The notes beneath the pieces were generated by a model. The model did no database searches. It was not told where the DNA came from and was given only the letters and a program-made list of their open reading frames with translations. DNA of 64,000 bases from Clostridioides difficile_D (GTDB lineage Bacteria > Bacillota > Clostridia > Peptostreptococcales > Peptostreptococcaceae). Every line of letters begins with the position of its first letter. Positions within the stretch are counted from its first letter, which is position 1. Shown one piece after another: positions 30,482 through 37,770 of the stretch. The stretch is from NCBI GenBank assembly GCA_945861085.1, contig OX244046.1:372001-436000 (forward strand). The letters run 5' to 3'. The position numbers and the translations under genes are program-made.

Positions 30482-31971
30482 ATGAAATGGATATATGATG
30501 ATTATGAATTTGAAAATAGAGCCAATAACTTATCTTGGACAATAGCTGGTGATTACAATGAAAATATAGATATATCAGAAAAAGATTATTCTTCAAAGGA
30601 AATAGGTCTGTATTTTGCAATAGTTGCAGGTGCTAGAAGAAAGTATGTTGATTGGGATATAGTTAAAAAATATCTTACAAATAGAATACGAAAAGGGTAC
30701 AACAAAGATATTATATTGGGTTTAATTCAAGTTATATTAAATACAATAGTTGAAGAAAAGGCCATTAAAGATAGACCAGGGATAGAAGATATAAGAAAAA
30801 ATGCTTATAAAGATATTGTTTCACGTTTTACCAAAATACATAATGACAATATTATGGACAAAATTAAATATGCGTTTGTACTTTATAGCATGGGCAAACA
30901 TCCAGCATTAGATAGTATGACTAGAAGGATAGTTAATGATATAAAAAATATAGATACGAATCAAGATATTATGGAAATTTTAAAAGCATTAGATGTTATA
31001 TATTTAACTTATTTTGAATATATATTAAATGGAGAAGAAAGCAATTTTACATATGATGAAAATAATGTAAAAGATGTTGAAGTAAACTTTGATACATTTG
31101 CTGATTTTATGTATGAAGAACTTTATAGTGATGAAGAAGAAAATATTATTGAAAGTGATATAGACTCAATATCTTCGTCCATGCTTGTAGAAGGAATAGG
31201 AGATTTTGATAATTCTCAATCTAGTAATTCGGCAGATAGAGTTATATATGTTGATGAAGATACTGCAAATAAAATATATTCAAAAATAGAACATTATTAT
31301 GGAAAAACTTATTTAAGTAAAGGTGAAATTAAAAAGATTGAAACACAAAACTGTAGAAACGTTCATGAAGGTTGTAGAATACACTTTACAGATGGAGTTC
31401 TTAGAAGTGAATGTAATAATGTATTTCAACTAAAATATGTAACAAGACAAAAAGAAAATAATTTAGGAAAATTTAGAGAACATGCTAGAATGTATAGACA
31501 ACAGATAAAGAGATTAAAAGAAAGTCTTGCTAGAATTTTAATAGAAGAAAATGCTAAAACAAGAGTATACTCTGATTGTGGTACTATCTTAGCAAACAGA
31601 GCTTGGAGAGTGGGTAGAAGTAATAATAATAAAATATTTTATAAAGATATAGAAAATGAAAAAGGGAAATATGTTATTGATATATTATTGGATGCAAGTG
31701 GCTCTCAAAGTAGAAATCAAGGAAATGTGGCAATTCAAGCTTACATAATTGCAAATGCTCTAACAGAAGTTGGAATACCAAATAGAGTTATGGGATTTTC
31801 TAGTTTTTTAGATTATACAATATTAAAAAGATTTAAAGATTATGATGATGGGATAAAAAATAGTGAAAATATATTTGAGTATTTTTGTGCTGGTAATAAT
31901 AGAGATGGTCTGGCTATAAAATCTATATGTAGTGGTCTAATAAATAGAGATGAAGAAAATAAAATTTTGAT
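30482..31971 (+). CDS. VWA-domain (CobT/NorD-like) protein, exon 1
   Basis: The first 496 codons plus two bases of a gene interrupted by an IStron. It has a helical N-terminal region, an acidic stretch (about 180-250, EELYSDEEENIIESD) and the start of a VWA domain with the MIDAS motif DASGS in VIDILLDASGSQSRNQGN. The frame reaches KILI at the insertion point. Read through without splicing, it stops at TAG 31979-31981, giving a 499-aa truncated product. Joined to 34186-34471 it gives 591 aa with a complete VWA core (KILI-VLSDGRPND). The ATG has AGGTG and lies 13 nt after the AAA gene, its likely partner. Confidence 0.85.
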
Positions 31972-32400
31972 TAAAAAATAGCTACGCACACTCGTGACTT
32001 TAGTCATGAGTTAGTAGCTAAATTAGTCAGCATATAGGGAAACTTATATGTAGAGATAGGATATAACCTATCCAATACTACTTGAATTGCTGGAAACCCC
32101 TAAAGCTAACCAAACTAAAACATAAGGATGAAATAAACCTAAGTGTGAAAGTCACGAAAGTAGAAAAAATTGGTTAGATGGTATAAGGTTAAACCCTAAG
32201 TACTTTAAAATGGGCAATCAGCAGGTAAACTCCGAATAGGAGAAACTTCAACGACTATTCCTCTTGAGGGAAGTACACTACAAGTTATCGGTAGTGGAAG
32301 TGGGTAGACCTTAACGGATAATGCCGAAGGATAAGATATAGTCTGTGCTTGCATGAAAGTGTAAGAAGTTCATAAGAGAACTGCATAGGTAGTAGCGAAC
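31972..32400 (+). ncRNA. Group I intron catalytic core
   Basis: Conserved elements are visible: P (AATTGCTGGAAAC, 32085-32097), Q (AATCAGCAGG, 32216-32225), R (TTCAACGACTA, 32247-32257) and S (AAGATATAGTC, 32333-32343). GACTA in R pairs with TAGTC in S to form P7. GTCAG at 32026-32030 can pair with the exon end TTGAT, giving a U-G pair at the 5' splice site. All catalytic elements lie before tnpA. Confidence 0.88.
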
Positions 32401-32540
32401 TTATGTGAACGACAACCTCAAAAATGATAAAAGTTAAGATTTGCGTTTCTTACGTATGTTATTTAAAAATAAATATAAAAACCTTAAGAATACTTGTTTT
32501 AAGTAATTACATATGTTAATATTATGTTGGGTGATGAAAA

Positions 32541-32948
32541 ATGGAAGTGACTCATGGTAGAGGGTATGTGTATTTAGTACAATACCATATAGTATGGTGT
32601 GTAAAATATAGACATCCAGTATTAACAAATGAAATTGAAGAAGATTTAATTAATATATTAAACAAAATAGCTAAAGATAATAAATTTCAAATATTAGAAT
32701 GTAATAGTGATAAAGACCACATACATTTACTAATAAATTGTTCACCACAACACTATATACCAGATATGATAAAAGCATTAAAAGGTGTATCGGCAAGGTT
32801 GTTAATGAAAAAACATGGAGAACAGTTGAAAAAGAAATTATGGGGAGGACATCTTTGGAATCCTAGTTATTTCGTTGCTACTGTATCAGAAAATACAGAA
32901 GAACAGATAAGAAAATATATTAATAATCAGAAAAAGCAAGTAAAGTGA
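32541..32948 (+). CDS. tnpA: IS200/IS605 TnpA transposase (HUH, Y1)
   Basis: A 135-aa Y1 transposase. The HUH motif is DKDHIHLLI, and the catalytic tyrosine is in EEQIRKYINNQ (about residue 127). N-terminal YLVQYHIVWCVKYRHPVL is family-typical, and length is normal, so it looks intact. It should cut and join single-stranded element ends using the end hairpins. It has a GGGTG ribosome binding site and is followed 10 nt later by tnpB. It lies inside the intron, downstream of the catalytic core. Confidence 0.93.
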   Translation: MEVTHGRGYVYLVQYHIVWCVKYRHPVLTNEIEEDLINILNKIAKDNKFQILECNSDKDHIHLLINCSPQHYIPDMIKALKGVSARLLMKKHGEQLKKKLWGGHLWNPSYFVATVSENTEEQIRKYINNQKKQVK

Positions 32949-32958
32949 GGTGGTAGTA

Positions 32959-34068
32959 GTGGAAAAAGCTTATAAGTTTAGAATGTATCCAAATAAAAAA
33001 CAGCAAGAGTTAATTAACAAAACTTTTGGATGTTGTAGATTTGTATATAATAAATATCTTGCTAAAAGAATAGAAGTTTATAAAAACGATAAAGAAACTT
33101 TTACTTATAAACAGTGTAGTTCTGATTTGACCAACTTAAAAAAAGAATTAAAGTGGCTTAAAGAACCTGACAAATTTTCGCTACAAAACGCCTTAAAAGA
33201 TTTAGAAAATGCATATGAGAAATTCTTTAAAAAAAAGGCAGGATTTCCTAAATTTAAATCAAAGAAAACTAATAGATTTTCATATAAAACTAACTTTACA
33301 AATGGAAACATTATGTATTGTGGTCAACATATAAAACTACCTAAACTTGGTATGGTTAAGATAAGGGATAAACAAGTACCTCAAGGTAGAATACTTAATG
33401 CTACTATATCTAAAGAACCAAGTGGTAGATATTATGTATCATTATGTTGTACTGATGTAGATATTGAAGTATTTGAAAATACTAATAATCAGATAGGTTT
33501 AGATTTAGGAATTAAAGAATTTTGTATCTCAAGTTGTGGAGAATTTATAGAAAATCCTAAGTATCTTAAGAAGTCATTAAGAAAACTTTCTAAATTACAA
33601 AGAGAATTATCGAGAAAAACAATCGGTAGTTTAAATAGGAATAAAGCAAGATTAAAAGTTGCGAGACTTCAAGAACATATAGCTAATCAAAGAAAGGATT
33701 TTCTACAAAAACTATCTACTAAATTAATAAAAGAGAACGATATTATTTACATAGAAGATTTACAAGTAAAGAATATGATTAGAAATCATAAACTATCTCG
33801 CTTAATTTCTGATGTGTCATGGTCAGAATTTGTTCGTCAATTAGAATACAAGGCTAATTGGTATGGTAGAAAAATTGTAAAAGTAGGTAAATTCTTTGCA
33901 AGTTCACAAATATGCAATAAATGTGGGTATAAAAACGAGGAAGTTAAGAACTTAAATATAAGAGAATGGATTTGCCCTTGTTGTAATGAAACTCACGATA
34001 GAGATATAAATGCAAGTATAAATATATTAAAAGAAGGATTAAGACTAATAACAATTCAAAATAAATAA
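32959..34068 (+). CDS. tnpB: IS605 TnpB RNA-guided nuclease
   Basis: A 369-aa TnpB. The RuvC triad is present: Asp in IGLDLGIKEF, Glu in IIYIEDLQVKNM and Asp in HDRDINASINI. The zinc finger is CNKCGYKNEEV...CPCC. The N-terminal domain begins VEKAYKFRMYPNKKQQ. Length and motifs indicate an active RNA-guided, TAM-dependent DNA nuclease, the ancestor group of Cas12. The GTG at 32959 is preceded by GTGAGGTGG; an earlier GTG at 32950 lies inside that site. Confidence 0.92.
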   Translation: MEKAYKFRMYPNKKQQELINKTFGCCRFVYNKYLAKRIEVYKNDKETFTYKQCSSDLTNLKKELKWLKEPDKFSLQNALKDLENAYEKFFKKKAGFPKFKSKKTNRFSYKTNFTNGNIMYCGQHIKLPKLGMVKIRDKQVPQGRILNATISKEPSGRYYVSLCCTDVDIEVFENTNNQIGLDLGIKEFCISSCGEFIENPKYLKKSLRKLSKLQRELSRKTIGSLNRNKARLKVARLQEHIANQRKDFLQKLSTKLIKENDIIYIEDLQVKNMIRNHKLSRLISDVSWSEFVRQLEYKANWYGRKIVKVGKFFASSQICNKCGYKNEEVKNLNIREWICPCCNETHDRDINASINILKEGLRLITIQNK

Positions 34069-34185
34069 CTTATGTAAGAACCGTAGGAACTACGGGGATA
34101 GCCTGTGGAGAATTAGTAAGACATATTTTAGTATGCAAAATTCTGTGAAGCAGGAACCCTGTGACTTTAGTCATGGGAGGTTCAG
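34069..34185 (+). ncRNA. Candidate omega-RNA scaffold at the IStron right end
   Basis: TnpB guide RNAs are made from the element's right end, with the guide taken from the flanking host DNA. Here the sequence after tnpB contains a hairpin CCGTAG-GAA-CTACGG (about 34081-34096) and the right-end hairpin. The guide would begin at 34186 with AGTTCTTAGTGATGG. With TTGAT as TAM this guide targets the empty donor site (inference from known IS605 biology). Confidence 0.6.
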
Positions 34186-34471
34186 AGTTCTTAGTGATGG
34201 AAGACCAAATGATGTAAAGATAGGAAAAAATAGTGAGAGAACCTTAAGAGGAGAAAAAGCTTATAGAGGGATAGTTGGTTTGAGAGACACAGCCAATGAA
34301 GTAAGAAAGGCTAGAAAACAAAATATATTGGTATTAGGAGTATTTACAGGTAAAGAATCAGAGCTTGAAGCTGAAAGATTAATATATGGAAATGATTTCA
34401 TATATTCGAGAGATATAACTAGATTTTCTGATGTGGTTTCAATGTATTTAAAGAAGATAATTAGAAATTAG
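34186..34471 (+). CDS. VWA-domain (CobT/NorD-like) protein, exon 2
   Basis: The 3' exon of the interrupted VWA gene. Its first base completes the codon left by exon 1 (AT + A = Ile). It then reads VLSDGRPNDVKIGKN, which contains the conserved downstream Asp of the VWA fold, and ends in a helical domain (ARKQNILVLGVFTG...DVVSMYLKKIIRN). The total spliced product is 591 aa. An ATG at 34133 lies inside the IStron in the same frame, but a product from it would be a 112-aa fragment and is not a sensible gene. Confidence 0.82.
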
Positions 34472-34617
34472 TCAAAATTATAAAAAAGAATTTATATACA
34501 TAAAAATATAAAAATGAATAAAATTTGTAAAAAATGTAGAAATTTTCACAGAAAAGGTATACAATGATTTATATAGAAAATGATTTAAGAATAATTTTAA
34601 AATTAAATATATAATAT

Positions 34618-34783
34618 TATAGGTTCTTCAAGCAAGATTAATAGGGAAAAAGGTTAAATTCCTTTACAGCCCCCGCTACTGTGATGCAGACGAAACTTTT
34701 GTTAGCCACTATGATTATATGTTTTCATATTTCATGGGAAGGAAGAGGAGTAGGAAGAAGCTAAGTCAGGAGACCTGCCTAAA
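34618..34783 (+). ncRNA. Cobalamin (B12) riboswitch
   Basis: The conserved parts are in order: CAGCCCCCGCTACTGTGATGC, GCCACTATGAT, GGGAAGGAAGAGG and the B12 box AAGTCAGGAGACCTGCCT (34763-34780). The outer helix pairs near TAGGT and ACCTGCCTA. It precedes cbiM by about 200 nt. A hairpin with CGGGGATGG in its loop region follows at about 34797-34821 and may provide the kissing partner. Confidence 0.93.
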
Positions 34784-34881
34784 ATATTAAAGTAATTTCT
34801 TCGGGGATGGAGAAAGTTTCTTATAATAATTATACAGATATATTTATTTTATGTGTTTGTATTTGGATTGTGGAAAATTAG

Positions 34882-34912
34882 AAGCCTAACCATCGTGTTA
34901 GGCTTTTTTATT
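34882..34912 (+). terminator. Riboswitch-controlled terminator
   Basis: AAGCCTAAC pairs with GTTAGGCTT around CATCGT and is followed by TTTTTATTTT. It lies between the riboswitch and cbiM, so B12 binding probably favours termination. Confidence 0.85.
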
Positions 34913-34981
34913 TTATTAAATAAATCAGACATTTTATTATTTATATTTTAATTATTGGAAAGGGAGAGAGGGGATACTAAG

Positions 34982-35734
34982 ATGAAACAAAATATCAAAT
35001 TGGGGATTATAGCAGCACTTATGTTAATCATTTTGACTCCAGTTACATCAAATGCAATGCACATAATGGAAGGTTACTTACCAGTAAAATGGTCTATAGC
35101 ATGGGGAGTTATATTTATACCATTTTTTTTAGTAGGACTAAAATCAATTGGAAAAATAGTAAAACAAGACCCTAAAAAGAAAGTATTATTAGCTCTATGT
35201 GGAGCATTTGTGTTTGTATTATCAGCACTAAAAATACCTTCAGTAACAGGAAGTTGCTCACATCCTACTGGAGTAGGTCTTGGAGCGATAATGTTTGGAC
35301 CAAGTGTAATGTTTGTTCTTGGAACTATAGTTTTAATATTCCAAGCATTACTATTAGCACATGGAGGAATAACTACTTTAGGAGCGAATGCTTTTTCAAT
35401 GGCTATTATAGGGCCAATTATATCGTTCTTAATATTTAAGGTGTTAAAGAAAAAAGATGGAAATAATGCTATGCCAGTATTTCTTGCAGCAGCAATAGGA
35501 GATTTGGCCACATATACAATAACTTCAATACAATTAGCACTGGCTTTCCCAGACCCATCAGGTGGAGTTATGGCTTCTGCAATTAAGTTTTTAGGAATTT
35601 TCTTTATGACTCAAATACCAATAGCAATAGCAGAAGGTATACTTACTGTAATTGTATATAATTTAATTACAGAAAATGGAGAAAAAAGCATATTAGAAAA
35701 TAATGATAAAGGAGTTAAAGTTAATGAGTGCTAA
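34982..35734 (+). CDS. cbiM: Cobalt ECF transporter, substrate component CbiM
   Basis: A 250-aa membrane protein. It has an N-terminal signal sequence (MKQNIKLGIIAALMLIILTPVTSNA) cleaved to expose MHIMEGYLP; the N-terminal Met-His of the mature protein is required for Co2+ binding in the CbiM/NikM family. Further motifs are the segment CSHPTGVGLGAIMFGP and LLLAHGGITTLGANAFSMAIIGP, with about six to seven membrane helices. The ATG at 34982 has GAGAGGGG; the upstream ATG at 34955 would add nine residues in front of the signal peptide. It overlaps cbiN. Confidence 0.92.
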   Translation: MKQNIKLGIIAALMLIILTPVTSNAMHIMEGYLPVKWSIAWGVIFIPFFLVGLKSIGKIVKQDPKKKVLLALCGAFVFVLSALKIPSVTGSCSHPTGVGLGAIMFGPSVMFVLGTIVLIFQALLLAHGGITTLGANAFSMAIIGPIISFLIFKVLKKKDGNNAMPVFLAAAIGDLATYTITSIQLALAFPDPSGGVMASAIKFLGIFFMTQIPIAIAEGILTVIVYNLITENGEKSILENNDKGVKVNEC

Positions 35735-36008
35735 AACAAAAACAAAAACTAACATATTATTACTTTTATTAGTAGTGGCTCTTATTATATTTCCATTACT
35801 TGTTAACTCAGGTGCTGAATATGGAGGAGCAGATGGTCAAGCTGAAAGTGAAATTACTAAGATAAATCCAAATTACAAACCGTGGTTTAGCAGTCCTTAT
35901 GAGCCACCAAGTGGAGAAATAGAAAGCTTATTATTCTCTGCACAAGCAGCTTTAGGTGCTGGTGTAATAGGATACATATTAGGTCTTCAAAAAGGAAAGA
36001 GAAGTTAA
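35724..36008 (+). CDS. cbiN: Cobalt ECF transporter component CbiN
   Basis: A 94-aa protein with two membrane helices and an extracellular loop (GAEYGGADGQAESEITKINPNYKPWFSSPYEPPSGEIE). The loop matches CbiN, which helps Co2+ enter CbiM. The ATG at 35724 overlaps the end of cbiM by 11 nt and is preceded by AAAGGAG; a longer frame from 35703 is less likely. It is the second gene of the cbiMNQO operon. Confidence 0.92.
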   Translation: MSAKTKTKTNILLLLLVVALIIFPLLVNSGAEYGGADGQAESEITKINPNYKPWFSSPYEPPSGEIESLLFSAQAALGAGVIGYILGLQKGKRS

Positions 36009-36010
36009 TC

Positions 36011-36709
36011 ATGCTTATAATTGATAAATATGCATATACAAATAGATTAAGTAAAGTAAATCCAAACAAAAAAGTAGCCATAGGAGCAATATTTTTGATT
36101 GCTTCTATGGTAATACAAAATATATTTATTTTAAGTGGAATTATGATTTTAATGAGTATTCTAGTTGTTTGTGTGGCTGGAATAGATTTAAAAAACTATT
36201 TAAAATTACTTAGAATACCAATGTACTTTTTATTTCTTAGTATAGGAATAACTCTTGTAAATATATCTTTTAATAAAGCAGACTTATTATATAGTTTTAA
36301 GTTTTTTAGTTTCAATATAGGAATATCAAAGGCATCTATTGATATGTCTATTCATGTGTTGTTTAGAGCTATGTCTTGTTTGACTTGTGTGTATTTTTGT
36401 ATACTTACAACTCCTTTTAATCAATTAATATTCTTCTTTAAAAAGTTGCATTTACCTGATACTTTCGTTGAGTTATCAATGTTAATATATAGGTTTATAT
36501 TCATATTTTTAGAAGAATTTTCAGAAATATACAAGTCACAAGAGTTAAGATTTGGGTATATAAATTTAAAAACTTCATATAAATCCTTAGGAATTCTTGG
36601 AAGTATGCTGTACAAAAGACTTATGACAAGGTATGATGATATGTGTATATCATTAGACATAAAATTGTATGATGGTAAATTTCACATAGTAGGGGATAAT
36701 GATGTTTAA
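36011..36709 (+). CDS. cbiQ: Cobalt ECF transporter permease CbiQ
   Basis: A 232-aa transmembrane coupling protein with five to six hydrophobic segments, beginning MLIIDKYAYTNRLSKVNPNKKV. It carries the CbiQ/EcfT helix near SQELRFGYIN and a second C-terminal amphipathic helix (LYKRLMTRYDDMCISLDIK) that contacts the ATPase. It links CbiM to CbiO. The ORF starts 2 nt after cbiN and overlaps cbiO at its end. Confidence 0.9.
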   Translation: MLIIDKYAYTNRLSKVNPNKKVAIGAIFLIASMVIQNIFILSGIMILMSILVVCVAGIDLKNYLKLLRIPMYFLFLSIGITLVNISFNKADLLYSFKFFSFNIGISKASIDMSIHVLFRAMSCLTCVYFCILTTPFNQLIFFFKKLHLPDTFVELSMLIYRFIFIFLEEFSEIYKSQELRFGYINLKTSYKSLGILGSMLYKRLMTRYDDMCISLDIKLYDGKFHIVGDNDV

Positions 36710-37520
36710 AATAAATAATTTAACGTATCAATATGAAAAAAATGCCAATGCATTATTGAACATTAATATGGATTTTTCAAAGGGAAATGTTATAGGTATA
36801 ATAGGTTCAAATGGTTCAGGAAAATCAACATTATTTATGAACTTAATGGGGATATTAAAACCTACATCTGGAGAAATTCTTTTTAAAGAAGAAAAGTTAA
36901 AGTATGATAAAAAAAGTTTATACAATCTTAGAAAAAATGTAGGTATTGTGTTTCAAGACCCAGAAAAACAAATTTTTTATTCAAAAGTATATGATGATAT
37001 AGCATTCGCAATGAGAAACATTGGTATGGATGAAAAAACAATTAAAGAGAGAATAAGCAAAGCTCTAGTAGCTGTTAATGGAATAGATTTTATAGACAGA
37101 CCAGTACATTTTCTTAGTTATGGTCAGAAAAAAAGGGTAGCAATAGCATCAGTTATAGCAATGGAAAATGAAATTGTATTACTTGATGAGCCTACAGCTG
37201 GTCTAGACCCAGTAAGTACTAGGTCTATCGTAGATATAATAAAGGGATTAAATAAAAATAATATAAAAATAGTAATATCCAGTCATGATATGAATTTAAT
37301 GTATGAAATATGTGATTACATATATGTATTGGATAAAGGGATTTTGATTGATGAAGGAAAGGCAGAAGATGTATTTATAAATGAAAATAATATAATACAA
37401 GCTGGCTTAGAATCCCCATGGTTGGTAAAAGTACATAAAAATATGAATTTACCTTTATTTAAGAAAGAAGAAGATTTGTATAAGTATTGGAAAGAAAGAG
37501 AACTTAATACAAACATATAA
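36702..37520 (+). CDS. cbiO: Cobalt ECF transporter ATPase CbiO
   Basis: A 272-aa ABC ATPase with Walker A GSNGSGKST, Q-loop VVFQDPEKQIFY, signature LSYGQKKRVAIASVIAM and Walker B IVLLDEPTAGLD. The FQDP(E)KQ segment is typical of ECF-type ATPases. Two consecutive ATG codons occur at 36699 and 36702; AGGGGAT is better spaced for the second. It overlaps cbiQ by 8 nt and ends the operon. Confidence 0.92.
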   Translation: MFKINNLTYQYEKNANALLNINMDFSKGNVIGIIGSNGSGKSTLFMNLMGILKPTSGEILFKEEKLKYDKKSLYNLRKNVGIVFQDPEKQIFYSKVYDDIAFAMRNIGMDEKTIKERISKALVAVNGIDFIDRPVHFLSYGQKKRVAIASVIAMENEIVLLDEPTAGLDPVSTRSIVDIIKGLNKNNIKIVISSHDMNLMYEICDYIYVLDKGILIDEGKAEDVFINENNIIQAGLESPWLVKVHKNMNLPLFKKEEDLYKYWKERELNTNI

Positions 37521-37591
37521 TTAAGCCCTAAACCTATTTTAAAAAAATAGATTTATATATAATAACCCTTAACCTAGACCCCTTAAAGGTG

Positions 37592-37626
37592 CCTTATGAT
37601 TCCCCAAATCATAAGGTTATTTTTTT
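37592..37626 (+). terminator. Terminator of the cbi operon
   Basis: CCTTATGATT pairs with AATCATAAGG around CCCCA and is followed by TTATTTTTTT. Confidence 0.85.
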
Positions 37627-37770
37627 GAGTAATAAAATAAATTGTATGGAAAAGTGTTATTTAATTGTAATATATTGGAAATAATCTATTAATATAATAC
37701 ATAATTATAATTTGAAGTAATTCATATTTTAGATTAAAATATATTTATGGCTGTTAACAGGAGGAGAAAT

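Larger units (their letters stand above)
31972..34185 (+). mobile_element. CdISt1-type IStron (group I intron + IS605-family element)
   Basis: A 2214-nt element. The left flank is TTGAT (31967-31971), the target pentamer of these elements; the last intron base is G (34185), as expected for a group I intron. No target duplication is seen, as for IS605 transposition. The left end has a hairpin CTCGTGAC/GTCATGAG (31991-32010) enclosed by TAGCTAC/GTAGCTA; the right end has a related hairpin (34158-34178). It carries a group I core, tnpA and tnpB. CdISt1 elements are known from C. difficile, including a copy in tcdA. Confidence 0.9.

Noticed and set aside
31972..31981. VWA gene as a plain pseudogene
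   Set aside because: The interrupted frame is restored exactly by the predicted group I splice, so inactivation is not the first choice.
34133..34471. Independent 112-aa gene
   Set aside because: Its start is within the IStron right end; from 34187 it is the VWA exon 2, so a separate gene is improbable.
29539..37520. AAA/VWA pair as CobS/CobT cobaltochelatase because it lies beside cobalt transport genes
   Set aside because: No CobN-like large subunit is seen and anaerobes use a different chelatase; MoxR/VWA proteins have many other roles.
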